DNA of 12,522 nt, taken from assembly GCA_035720945.1 (NCBI GenBank), contig DASTNK010000007.1, forward strand, positions 1-12,522, read 5' to 3'. The stretch is from SCQX01 sp035720945 (GTDB lineage: Bacteria; Pseudomonadota; Gammaproteobacteria; Burkholderiales; Burkholderiaceae_B). This document shows positions 7,008-12,522 of the stretch, in pieces. How positions within the stretch are numbered: position 1 is the first letter of the stretch; each line of letters opens with the position of its first letter. The notes under the pieces were generated by a model that searched no databases, was not told the origin of the DNA, and worked only from the letters and a program-made list of their open reading frames with translations. Both the position numbers and the translations under genes were made by a program.

Positions 7008-7226
7008 ATGACCGCCAACCTGGTCGTTCGCAACATCGAGCCTGAAGTCGTGCAGGCCCTCAAGCAAGCCGCAGCCCGCCACGGGCGTAGCGCCGAGGCC
7101 GAGCATCGGGAAATCCTGCGCGCGCAACTGACCCGCCCCGCGCGCCGGTCTTTCAAGGACGTGCTGGGCGGCATGCCGAACGTCGGCACCGACGAAGACT
7201 TCAATTTCCGCAACGCGCAGCCTTGA
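7008..7226 (+). CDS. FitA/VapB-type ribbon-helix-helix antitoxin
   Basis: Small protein of 72 residues, the antitoxin and DNA-binding partner of the PIN-domain toxin encoded next. The N-terminus TANLVVRNIEPEVVQALKQAAARHG has the short beta strand and first helix of the Arc/ribbon-helix-helix fold. GRSAEAEHREILRAQL is the second helix, a hallmark of FitA-like antitoxins. The C-terminal part, from about residue 45 (FKDVLGG, then DEDFNF), is the acidic tail expected to wrap the toxin and block its active site. AGGAG lies six bases before the ATG. The stop codon overlaps the toxin start. The complex very likely represses its own promoter through the nested inverted repeat at 6946-6993. Confidence 0.92.
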   Translation: MTANLVVRNIEPEVVQALKQAAARHGRSAEAEHREILRAQLTRPARRSFKDVLGGMPNVGTDEDFNFRNAQP

Positions 7227-7636
7227 TGTATCTCATCGACACCAATATCCTCAGTGAGGCCCGCAAGGGCGTCAGGGCCAACGCCGGGGTGCGCGACTTC
7301 TTTGAGAAGCAAGACAGCCAGCACCTGTTTCTTTCCGTACTGACCGTCGGGGAAATCCGCCGGGGACTCGAGCATATTCGGTGTCGTGGCGATCTCGCCC
7401 AGGCCCTCCGCCTGGAAACGTGGCTGGACGATCTCGTCGTCGAATTCGACGATCACATTCTCACGTTCGACATGGCGTGCGCCCAAGTGTGGGGCAAATT
7501 GATGTCGCCCAACGCCCAGCACGCGATCGACAAGCAGATTGCGGCCACCGCCCTGATCTTTGATCTGACGGTGGTCACGCGCAACCTGGCGGATTTCCAA
7601 TCGACCGGGGCCAGGCTCATCAACCCGTTTCGATGA
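7226..7636 (+). CDS. FitB/VapC-type PIN-domain toxin (RNase)
   Basis: Toxin of 136 residues with the PIN fold, expected to cut RNA in a magnesium-dependent way and stop growth when free of antitoxin. The four acidic residues of the PIN active site are all visible: Asp5 in MYLIDTN, Glu43 in TVGEIRRG, Asp102 in AIDKQIAATAL and Asp123 in NLADF. It therefore looks intact. The ATG at 7226 shares its first base with the antitoxin stop (TGATG), indicating translational coupling. A TTG at 7223 would add one residue and is possible. The RNA target cannot be predicted from sequence. Such pairs are common accessory genes, and this one sits just before the conserved mla locus. Confidence 0.93.
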   Translation: MYLIDTNILSEARKGVRANAGVRDFFEKQDSQHLFLSVLTVGEIRRGLEHIRCRGDLAQALRLETWLDDLVVEFDDHILTFDMACAQVWGKLMSPNAQHAIDKQIAATALIFDLTVVTRNLADFQSTGARLINPFR

Positions 7637-7750
7637 TGTCGCGCTTGACCAACCCGATTCGCTCCCCCAAGCCATTCCACGGTCACGCTTTCATCCCACA
7701 GGCGTTTGCGCGCGCGGGCTATACAATGCTAGCCTCGTGCTTTTTGAACG

Positions 7751-7781
7751 TGCCGCCTGGCGGCATGGCCATGAGCCATGT
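7751..7781 (+). other. Palindrome and hairpin in the leader upstream of mlaF
   Basis: TGCCGCC-T-GGCGGCA (7751-7765) is a near-perfect palindrome. It is followed by CATGGC-CATGA-GCCATG (7764-7780), a six-base-pair hairpin with a five-base loop. Both lie in the 207-bp gap between the toxin gene and mlaF, about 65-90 bases before the mlaF start. They could be a regulator site or an RNA structure in the mla leader, or a weak terminator for the toxin operon, although no T-tract follows. Nothing else in this gap is convincing beyond a TACAAT (7722-7727) without a partner -35. Confidence 0.4.
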
Positions 7782-7843
7782 TTACTTGCACCCCGATACA
7801 TCCCGAAGCGCCAGATCGGCACCGGCAGGATACTGTGTAGCGC

Positions 7844-8680
7844 ATGACTGACCAACCCTCTTCAACGACTGATCCCGTGCTGCGCCTGGACGGCGTGGCG
7901 CTGGGCTATGGCGATGTCACCGTGCTCAACGGCATCGACATGGCCATCGCGCCCGGCCGCGTCGTGGCGGTCATGGGGGGGTCGGGTTCGGGCAAGACCA
8001 CGTTGTTGCGGGCCGCCACAGGGCAGATCCACCCCCTGGCCGGCACTATCCAGGCCTTCGGCCACGACGTCGCCAGCGCCGACACCAACGGCTTGCAGAA
8101 GCTGCGCCAGCGCATGGGGGTGTTGTTCCAGCAAGGCGCCCTGTTCACCGACTTGAACGTCTTCGAGAACGTGGCGTTTCCGCTGCGCGAACACCGGCAC
8201 TTGCCGGAGGACGACGTCACCCGCCAGGTGCTGGACAAGCTCGATGCGGTGGGGTTGCGCGCCGCCGCTCACCTGAATATTTCCGAGATCTCGGGCGGCA
8301 TGGCGCGCCGGGTGGCGCTGGCGCGCGCCATCGTGCTGGAGCCCGAGCTCATTCTGTACGACGAGCCCTTCGCGGGGCTGGACCCGATCTCGCTGGGCAT
8401 CACGGCACAACTCATCCGCGGCATGACCGATCGCCTGCACTGCGCGTCCGTACTCATCACCCACGACGTGGCCGAATCCTTCGCCATCGCCGACCATGTC
8501 TACATGGTCGGGCAAGGCAAACTGATCGCCAGCGGCACGCCCGACGAACTGTCGGCGTCCACAGACCCGTACGTGCGGCAGTTCCTGGACGCCAAGCCCG
8601 ACGGCCCGATCGCCTTCAACTATCCCGAGACGTCCCGGTTCCAGCAATGGCTGTCGTCCCGACTCAAAGGCCGCCCATGA
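7844..8680 (+). CDS. mlaF: Phospholipid ABC transporter ATP-binding protein MlaF
   Basis: Cytoplasmic ATPase of 278 residues that powers the Mla system, which moves phospholipids between inner and outer membranes to keep the outer leaflet asymmetric. Visible motifs: Walker A GGSGSGKT (45-52), Q-loop FQQGALF near 95-101, signature ISGGM (149-153), Walker B LILYDE (169-174) with the D-loop GLD, and the switch His207 in LITHD. FQQGALFTDL and the ISGGM signature with Met are typical of MlaF-type ATPases. The start has only a distant AGGA (7827-7830), so translation may be modest. The stop overlaps the mlaE start as ATGA. The C-terminal residues after about 235 are a family-type tail. Confidence 0.95.
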   Translation: MTDQPSSTTDPVLRLDGVALGYGDVTVLNGIDMAIAPGRVVAVMGGSGSGKTTLLRAATGQIHPLAGTIQAFGHDVASADTNGLQKLRQRMGVLFQQGALFTDLNVFENVAFPLREHRHLPEDDVTRQVLDKLDAVGLRAAAHLNISEISGGMARRVALARAIVLEPELILYDEPFAGLDPISLGITAQLIRGMTDRLHCASVLITHDVAESFAIADHVYMVGQGKLIASGTPDELSASTDPYVRQFLDAKPDGPIAFNYPETSRFQQWLSSRLKGRP

Positions 8681-9462
8681 CGCTCGTCGCCCCCATCTCG
8701 TCGATCGGGCGTTTCGTGCGCCTGCGCATCACCGGCCTGGGCGCGTTCGCGCGCTTTTTCTGGACGCTGCTGGCGCGCAGCGCGCTGGTCGTGCGCCGAC
8801 CTGGCCTGGTCAGCCAGCAGGTGCATTTCATTGGCAACTATTCGCTGCTGATCATCTCGGTGTCGGGCCTGTTCGTGGGGTTCGTGCTGGGGCTGCAGGG
8901 CTATTACACGCTGAACCGCTACGGCTCGGAGCAGGCGCTGGGCCTGTTGGTCGCGTTGTCGCTGGTGCGCGAGCTGGGGCCGGTGATCACCGCGCTGCTG
9001 TTCGCGGGGCGCGCCGGCACCTCGCTCACGGCCGAGATCGGCCTGATGAAGGCGGGCGAGCAACTGGCGGCCATGGAGGTCATGGCGGTCGACCCATTCC
9101 GGCGCGTGCTGGTGCCGCGTTTCTGGGGCGGCGTGATCGCCATGCCTATTCTTGCGGCCGTGTTCTCCATGGTGGGGATCCTGGGTGGCTGGTTCGTGGG
9201 GGTGGTGCTCATCGGCATCGACCCCGGCACGTTCTGGTCGCAGATGCAAAGCGGTGTCGACGTGTTCAAAGACATCGGCAACGGGGTGTTCAAAAGCATT
9301 GTTTTCGGGGTGGCGGTGACCTTGATCGCGCTGTACCAGGGCTGGACCGCCAAGGCCACGCCCGAGGGGGTGGCGCGCGCCACGACCCGCACGGTGGTCA
9401 GCGGCGCCCTGGTGGTGCTGGGGCTGGACTTCCTGCTCACCGCGCTGATGTTCAGCAATTGA
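8677..9462 (+). CDS. mlaE: Phospholipid ABC transporter permease MlaE
   Basis: Inner-membrane permease of 261 residues in the MlaFED complex. It has an N-terminal amphipathic region, then about five hydrophobic segments. The hallmark MlaE stretch runs from RELGPVITALLFAGRAGTSL through EIGLMKAGEQLAAMEVMAVDP and contacts the MlaF ATPase. The ATG at 8677 overlaps the mlaF stop (ATGA) and has AAAGG six bases upstream. An in-frame ATG at 8647 lies inside mlaF and is less likely. It is translationally coupled to mlaF, so the two are made in step. Confidence 0.95.
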   Translation: MTLVAPISSIGRFVRLRITGLGAFARFFWTLLARSALVVRRPGLVSQQVHFIGNYSLLIISVSGLFVGFVLGLQGYYTLNRYGSEQALGLLVALSLVRELGPVITALLFAGRAGTSLTAEIGLMKAGEQLAAMEVMAVDPFRRVLVPRFWGGVIAMPILAAVFSMVGILGGWFVGVVLIGIDPGTFWSQMQSGVDVFKDIGNGVFKSIVFGVAVTLIALYQGWTAKATPEGVARATTRTVVSGALVVLGLDFLLTALMFSN

Positions 9463-9540
9463 GGCCGGGCTAGTTCACGCATGACGCATGCACGCCACCC
9501 ACGCGACGCCTGTAACGGATAAATCGACGGACAAACAATC

Positions 9541-10101
9541 ATGACGCGAGAAAAAACAGATTTCTGGGTGGGGCTGTTCGTACTGCTTGGCATCATTGCC
9601 CTGGTGTTCCTGGCCCTGCGCGCCGGCAACCTGAGCTCGTTTTCCTTCGCCCCCACCTACCAGGTGACGGCGCGCTTCGACAACGTGGGCAGCCTCAAGG
9701 TGCGCGCGCCGGTCAAGAGCAGTGGCGTGGTGGTGGGCCGCGTAGAAAACATCGCCTTCGACAACAAGCTGTACCAGGCCCAGGTCACGCTCGAACTCCA
9801 AAAGCAGTACCAGTTCGACGACGAAACCTCGGCGTCCATCCTGACCTCGGGCCTGCTGGGAGAACAATACGTGGGGTTGACGCCCGGCGGCGGCGACAAG
9901 ATGCTGGCCCAGGGCAGCCGCATCAAGTACACGCAAAGCGCCATCGTGCTGGAAGACCTGATCAGCAAGTTCCTGTACAGCTCGGCCAACAAACAGGGTA
10001 CGGCCAGCGGCTCGTCGGGTGGCGGGTCGGGTGGCGGGTCGGGTGGCGCGTCGTCCGGCGGGTCGCTGTCGGCGCCGGGCGCGGCACCCGCGAAGCACTG
10101 A
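9541..10101 (+). CDS. mlaD: MCE-domain phospholipid-binding protein MlaD
   Basis: Inner-membrane-anchored periplasmic protein of 186 residues that forms a hexameric ring on the MlaFE transporter and passes lipid to or from MlaC. A single membrane segment (about 9-27, WVGLFVLLGIIALVFLALRAG) is followed by the MCE domain at about 38-116, with YQVTARFDNVGSLKVRAPVK and the SGLLGEQYVGL loop. A helical part follows (SAIVLEDLISKFLY). The tail from about 152 is a low-complexity Ser-Gly-Gly-Gly linker. No clear ribosome-binding site precedes the ATG. The gene is 78 bp after mlaE, and no other gene fits in that gap. Confidence 0.95.
   Translation: MTREKTDFWVGLFVLLGIIALVFLALRAGNLSSFSFAPTYQVTARFDNVGSLKVRAPVKSSGVVVGRVENIAFDNKLYQAQVTLELQKQYQFDDETSASILTSGLLGEQYVGLTPGGGDKMLAQGSRIKYTQSAIVLEDLISKFLYSSANKQGTASGSSGGGSGGGSGGASSGGSLSAPGAAPAKH
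10015..10050 (+). repeat. In-frame 12-bp tandem repeat encoding an SGGG linker in MlaD
   Basis: The 12-bp unit TCGGGTGGCGGG occurs at 10015-10026 and 10027-10038, with a third copy at 10039-10050 differing at one base. It is in frame and encodes Ser-Gly-Gly-Gly twice and Ser-Gly-Gly-Ala once (residues 159-170). Such a repeat can gain or lose units by slippage without breaking the frame. Confidence 0.9.
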
Positions 10102-10243
10102 GGCATCGAAGCCCCGAAACGCCGCCTCGCCGGGGACGTCACAACGCTGAAACAGTGAATTCAACATACTGGAACAATGGCTTGATCCTGTCGATATATA
10201 CTTTCAAAACACGGCAAGCCGCCGCAACCATCCTATAAATACA

Positions 10244-11212
10244 ATGAACCGGCCTTCCCCCGCTCTTCCATTTCCGCCCGCCGCCCAAGCGGGCCGGCGT
10301 CTCGCGCGCCTGGCCCCCATGCTGGCGATCACGCTGGTCGCCGCGGGGTGCGCAACCGTCAAGCACCCCAACCCCAACGACCCGTGGGAAAGCTATAACC
10401 GCGGCATGTACGCGTTCAACACCAAGGTCGACGACGTGGTCTTCAAGCCCATCGCCAAGGGCTACGAGGCTGTCACGCCCAAGCCGGTGCGCACCTGCGT
10501 CCACAACATGTTCAACAACGTGGAAGACCTCTGGTCGGCGCTCAACAGCTTCATCCAGGGCCGTGGGGTGGATTTCTTCAACACCCTGGGCCGGTTCCTG
10601 GTCAACACCACCCTGGGGCTGGGTGGTTGCTTCGACGTAAACAGCCAGTTGGGCGGCCAGCGCGTCGTCAACGATTTCGGCACCACGCTGGGTGTCTGGG
10701 GCCTGGGCAGCGGGCCATATGTCGTGCTGCCCATCCTGGGCCCCAGCACCGTGCGCGACACTGCCGCCTGGGCCACCACGGCGGCCGCCACGTTCTCCGA
10801 GAACTCCCAGTTCTTCTCGCCGCTGGCGCCCATCATGGCCATCCGCAACATCCCCGTGCGCAACGGCGTGCTGGCGTTGCAGGTCATCGATGCACGCGCC
10901 AATCTGCTCGACGCCGAAAAACTCGTCAACCAGATCGCGCTCGACAAATACAGTTTCATCCGCGATGCCTTCCTGCAACGGCGCCACGCCCTGCTGGAAA
11001 GCAAGCTGCATGGCAAGAGCGCCAACGCGCTGCCCAACTACGGCGACCAGGCGCTGCCGAACTATTCCGAGCCCGCGCTGCCCAAGTACGACGATCCCGA
11101 CAAACCGGGGTACACGGGTGTCGTGCCGGTGAAGGCCCAGCCAGCGGCCGCGCCCGCCAAGTCCGGCGGGCAAGCCGCCACCGGTGCGCCGGCCACATCC
11201 GCGAAACATTAA
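10244..11212 (+). CDS. mlaA: Outer-membrane phospholipid-asymmetry lipoprotein MlaA (VacJ)
   Basis: Lipoprotein of 322 residues that removes mislocalised phospholipids from the outer leaflet of the outer membrane and hands them to MlaC. A signal peptide with lipobox LVAAGC puts the lipidated Cys at residue 36. The mature protein has the MlaA/VacJ landmarks DPWESYNRGMYAFN, FQGRGVDFFNTLGRFLVNTTLG (first residue read as I here) and LGVWGLGSGPYVVLPILGPSTVRD. After about residue 255 there is a family-variable tail with three eight-residue repeats (ALPNY-GDQ, ALPNY-SEP, ALPKY-DDP at 262-285), then an Ala/Pro-rich end. No ribosome-binding site is visible before the ATG, and the leader is AT-rich. 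Having mlaA inside the mla cluster is usual in Burkholderiales, while in E. coli it is encoded elsewhere. Confidence 0.95.
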   Translation: MNRPSPALPFPPAAQAGRRLARLAPMLAITLVAAGCATVKHPNPNDPWESYNRGMYAFNTKVDDVVFKPIAKGYEAVTPKPVRTCVHNMFNNVEDLWSALNSFIQGRGVDFFNTLGRFLVNTTLGLGGCFDVNSQLGGQRVVNDFGTTLGVWGLGSGPYVVLPILGPSTVRDTAAWATTAAATFSENSQFFSPLAPIMAIRNIPVRNGVLALQVIDARANLLDAEKLVNQIALDKYSFIRDAFLQRRHALLESKLHGKSANALPNYGDQALPNYSEPALPKYDDPDKPGYTGVVPVKAQPAAAPAKSGGQAATGAPATSAKH

Positions 11213-11216
11213 GGAG
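11211..11216 (+). promoter_or_regulatory. Ribosome-binding site that fixes the mlaC start
   Basis: AAGGAG starts inside the mlaA stop codon region and lies six bases before the ATG at 11223. The alternative ATG at 11280, closer to the signal peptide, has no such site. This favours the longer N-terminus of MlaC. Confidence 0.7.
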
Positions 11217-11222
11217 TTCTCT

Positions 11223-11909
11223 ATGTCTCTGTCTTCTCTGGTGTGCCGTTGGGGTGATTCGAACACTCAACTTCGGCGCATGAGTTCGCCACTCGCCCTT
11301 GCGCGCCGCGTCATGCTGGCGGGCCTGCTGGGGCTGGGCCTGGTGGCCGTGGCGCAGGCTGACGAACCCGTGAATGCCAATGGCGCGCCCAACGCCTTCG
11401 TGCAGGCCGTGGGCGACAACGCGCTGCAGGCCATCAAGCAGGCCCATGTCAAACAGGGCGACGTCGCCAAGATCAACCAGATCGTCGACCAATACGTGCT
11501 GCCTTACGTCGACATGAAGAAAACCACGCGCCTGTCGGCCGGCCGCTACTGGCGCCAGGCCACACCCAAGCAGCAGGCCGAACTGGTCAATGCCTTCAAG
11601 GGCACGCTCATACGCACCTACAGCGGCGCCTTCACCAAGGTGGACCCCACCTCGAAGTTGGAAGTCCTGCCGTTCCGCGGCGACCCCAAAGCCGACGACC
11701 TGGCCGTGCGCTCGACGCTCACGCAGACCAACTCTCCTTCCATCAATATCGACTACCGCCTTGAAAAAACCGCGCAAGGCTGGAAAATCTACGACCTGAA
11801 CGTGGAAGGCATCTGGCTCATCCAGAACTACCGCAACCAGTTCGCCGAGCAAATCACCAGCAACGGCATAGACGGTCTCATCCAGGCGCTGAACAACCAG
11901 AACAAGTAA
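11223..11909 (+). CDS. mlaC: Periplasmic phospholipid carrier MlaC
   Basis: Soluble periplasmic protein of 228 residues that shuttles phospholipids between MlaA in the outer membrane and MlaFED in the inner membrane. A Sec-type signal peptide is seen in ARRVMLAGLLGLGLVAVAQA, with cleavage likely after AQA and before DEP. The MlaC (Ttg2D-type) fold is supported by VLPYVDMKKTTRLSAGRYW, the LIRTYSGAF stretch and GWKIYDLNVEGIWLIQNYR. From the ATG at 11223 the protein carries 19 extra residues (MSLSSLVCRWGDSNTQLRR) before a second Met at 11280, which would give a normal signal peptide. I keep 11223 because of the strong AAGGAG. The gene starts 11 bp after the mlaA stop, so the two are cotranscribed. 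Confidence 0.93.
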   Translation: MSLSSLVCRWGDSNTQLRRMSSPLALARRVMLAGLLGLGLVAVAQADEPVNANGAPNAFVQAVGDNALQAIKQAHVKQGDVAKINQIVDQYVLPYVDMKKTTRLSAGRYWRQATPKQQAELVNAFKGTLIRTYSGAFTKVDPTSKLEVLPFRGDPKADDLAVRSTLTQTNSPSINIDYRLEKTAQGWKIYDLNVEGIWLIQNYRNQFAEQITSNGIDGLIQALNNQNK

Positions 11910-11959
11910 GAACGTCCGCCGGCAGCCTGGTCATCGGCGGCGCCCCGCTCAATACCTTA

Positions 11960-11965
11960 TATAAT
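11960..11965 (+). promoter_or_regulatory. Candidate -10 element before the YadG-like gene
   Basis: TATAAT at 11960-11965 is a perfect -10 hexamer in an otherwise GC-rich gap. No recognisable -35 lies 15-19 bp upstream, so this is uncertain. A start near 11972 would place the following hairpin at the 5' end of the transcript. Confidence 0.4.
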
Positions 11966-11969
11966 GGTC

Positions 11970-11993
11970 GGTCCGGCCTTTTTCGGCCGGACC
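11970..11993 (+). other. Nine-base-pair GC-rich hairpin between mlaC and the ABC ATPase gene
   Basis: GGTCCGGCC (11970-11978) and GGCCGGACC (11985-11993) are perfect inverted arms around a six-base loop TTTTTC. The stem is strong, but no T-tract follows on either strand, so it is not a classic intrinsic terminator. It lies 11-34 bases before the next start codon and could slow or reset transcription from mlaC, or cap a new transcript. Confidence 0.6.
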
Positions 11994-12003
11994 CGCTTTC
12001 ACT

Positions 12004-12522
12004 ATGCCCGCCCTTTCCCTGGAAAACATCTCGAAGATCTACCCGCATCGCTCCGGCGGCTGGCGAAAATGGCTGTCGACGCCGGCTTCCGGCGCCGGCT
12101 TCCAGGCACTGGATGATGTCAGCCTGAGCATCGATTACGGTGAGTTCTTCGGGTTGCTGGGCCCCAACGGCGCGGGCAAGACCACCCTCATTTCCATCCT
12201 CGCGGGCCTGTCGCGCGCCACGAAGGGGCGTGCCAGCGTCTGTGGCCACGATGTGCTGACCGATTTCAAGCAGTCGCGCCGGGCGCTGGGCGTGGTGCCA
12301 CAGGAAATCGTCTACGACCCGTTCTTCACCGTGCGCGAAACGCTGCGCATCCAGTCCGGCTACTTCGGCCTGCGCCGCAATGACGACTGGATCGACGAAG
12401 TCCTCAGCAACCTGGGCCTGGCCGACAAGGCCGACGCCAACATGCGCGCGCTGTCGGGGGGCATGAAGCGGCGCGTGCTGGTGGCGCAGGCCCTGGTGCA
12501 CCGGCCACCGGTCATCGTGCTC
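12004..12522 (+). CDS. ABC transporter ATP-binding protein (YadG-like), 3' end missing
   Basis: The reading frame is open from ATG 12004 to the window end (173 residues), so the gene is cut by the window, not by a stop. It encodes the ATPase of an ABC-2-type exporter. Walker A is GPNGAGKT (53-60), the Q-loop is VVPQEIVYDPFFTV with Gln100, and the signature is LSGGMKRR starting at 150. The Walker B aspartate-glutamate lies just beyond the end (VIVL are the last residues). FFTVRETLRIQSGYFGL is typical of YadG-type ATPases, whose partner permease YadH normally follows. In Burkholderiales this pair commonly sits next to the mla genes. No ribosome-binding site is seen before the ATG. An insert at about 15-35 (PHRSGGWRKWLSTPASGAGF) lengthens the N-terminal region. 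Confidence 0.9.
   Translation, partial: MPALSLENISKIYPHRSGGWRKWLSTPASGAGFQALDDVSLSIDYGEFFGLLGPNGAGKTTLISILAGLSRATKGRASVCGHDVLTDFKQSRRALGVVPQEIVYDPFFTVRETLRIQSGYFGLRRNDDWIDEVLSNLGLADKADANMRALSGGMKRRVLVAQALVHRPPVIVL

Noticed and set aside
7720..7727. TATACAAT as -10 of an mla promoter
   Set aside because: The hexamer TACAAT is good, but no -35-like sequence lies 15-19 bp upstream, so I could not support a full promoter.
7764..7851. Possible 28-codon leader peptide (MAMSHVYLHP...) overlapping the mlaF start
   Set aside because: The overlap of its stop with the mlaF ATG is suggestive, but it has no properly spaced ribosome-binding site and no regulatory codon run.
10110..10137. Terminator between mlaD and mlaA (CCCCG/CGGGG)
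   Set aside because: The stem is five base pairs with a long loop and no T-tract, too weak to call.
10139..11266. Minus-strand open frame of 375 codons opposite mlaA
   Set aside because: mlaA is certain from its lipobox and family motifs. The opposite frame is Gly/Arg/His-rich with no domain.
11239..11270. tRNA gene on the minus strand inside the mlaC start
   Set aside because: Only a T-arm-like element is present. There is no matching acceptor stem, no CCA end in the right place and no anticodon arm.

Overview
The window is GC-rich DNA. It most likely comes from a betaproteobacterium of the order Burkholderiales, and the closest fit is the Alcaligenaceae (Bordetella/Achromobacter type). 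This rests on the gene order mlaF-mlaE-mlaD-mlaA(vacJ)-mlaC followed by a YadG-like ABC ATPase, which I know from that order, and on the codon usage. It is an inference from recognition, not a database result.

Left part (about 1-6000, minus strand): a catabolic or uptake gene cluster. In transcription order it has an SDR dehydrogenase (5904-5152), a split transketolase made of an N-terminal TPP-binding subunit (5135-4245) and a C-terminal subunit (4248-3250), a Tat-type TRAP substrate-binding protein DctP (3001-1985) and a fused TRAP DctQM permease (1871-6). A LysR/GcvA-type regulator (6029-6922, plus strand) is divergent from it across a 124-bp control region. The likely logic is import of a small carboxylated polyol or sugar acid by the TRAP system, NAD-linked oxidation or reduction by the SDR, and two-carbon (ketol) transfer by the transketolase, with the LysR protein as switch. 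No kinase or aldolase is visible. Two canonical transketolase substrate-contact histidine motifs are replaced in the N-terminal subunit, so the true reaction is open. A four-copy 38-bp tandem repeat between the transketolase and dctP contains duplicated copies of the 3' end of the transketolase gene, stop codon included.

Middle (about 6923-7640, plus strand): a FitAB/VapBC-type toxin-antitoxin pair (ribbon-helix-helix antitoxin and PIN-domain RNase). Its promoter lies inside a large, perfect, nested inverted repeat that is almost certainly its operator.

Right part (7844-12522, plus strand): the Mla outer-membrane phospholipid-transport locus. It holds the ABC ATPase MlaF, permease MlaE, MCE protein MlaD, outer-membrane lipoprotein MlaA and periplasmic carrier MlaC, then a second ABC-transporter ATPase (YadG-like) that is cut off by the window end. 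There is no room for an mlaB STAS gene at its usual place after mlaC. The junction between the TRAP/LysR/TA block and the mla locus looks like the boundary between accessory and core chromosome.

I found no rRNA, functional tRNA, CRISPR array, insertion sequence or replication origin.
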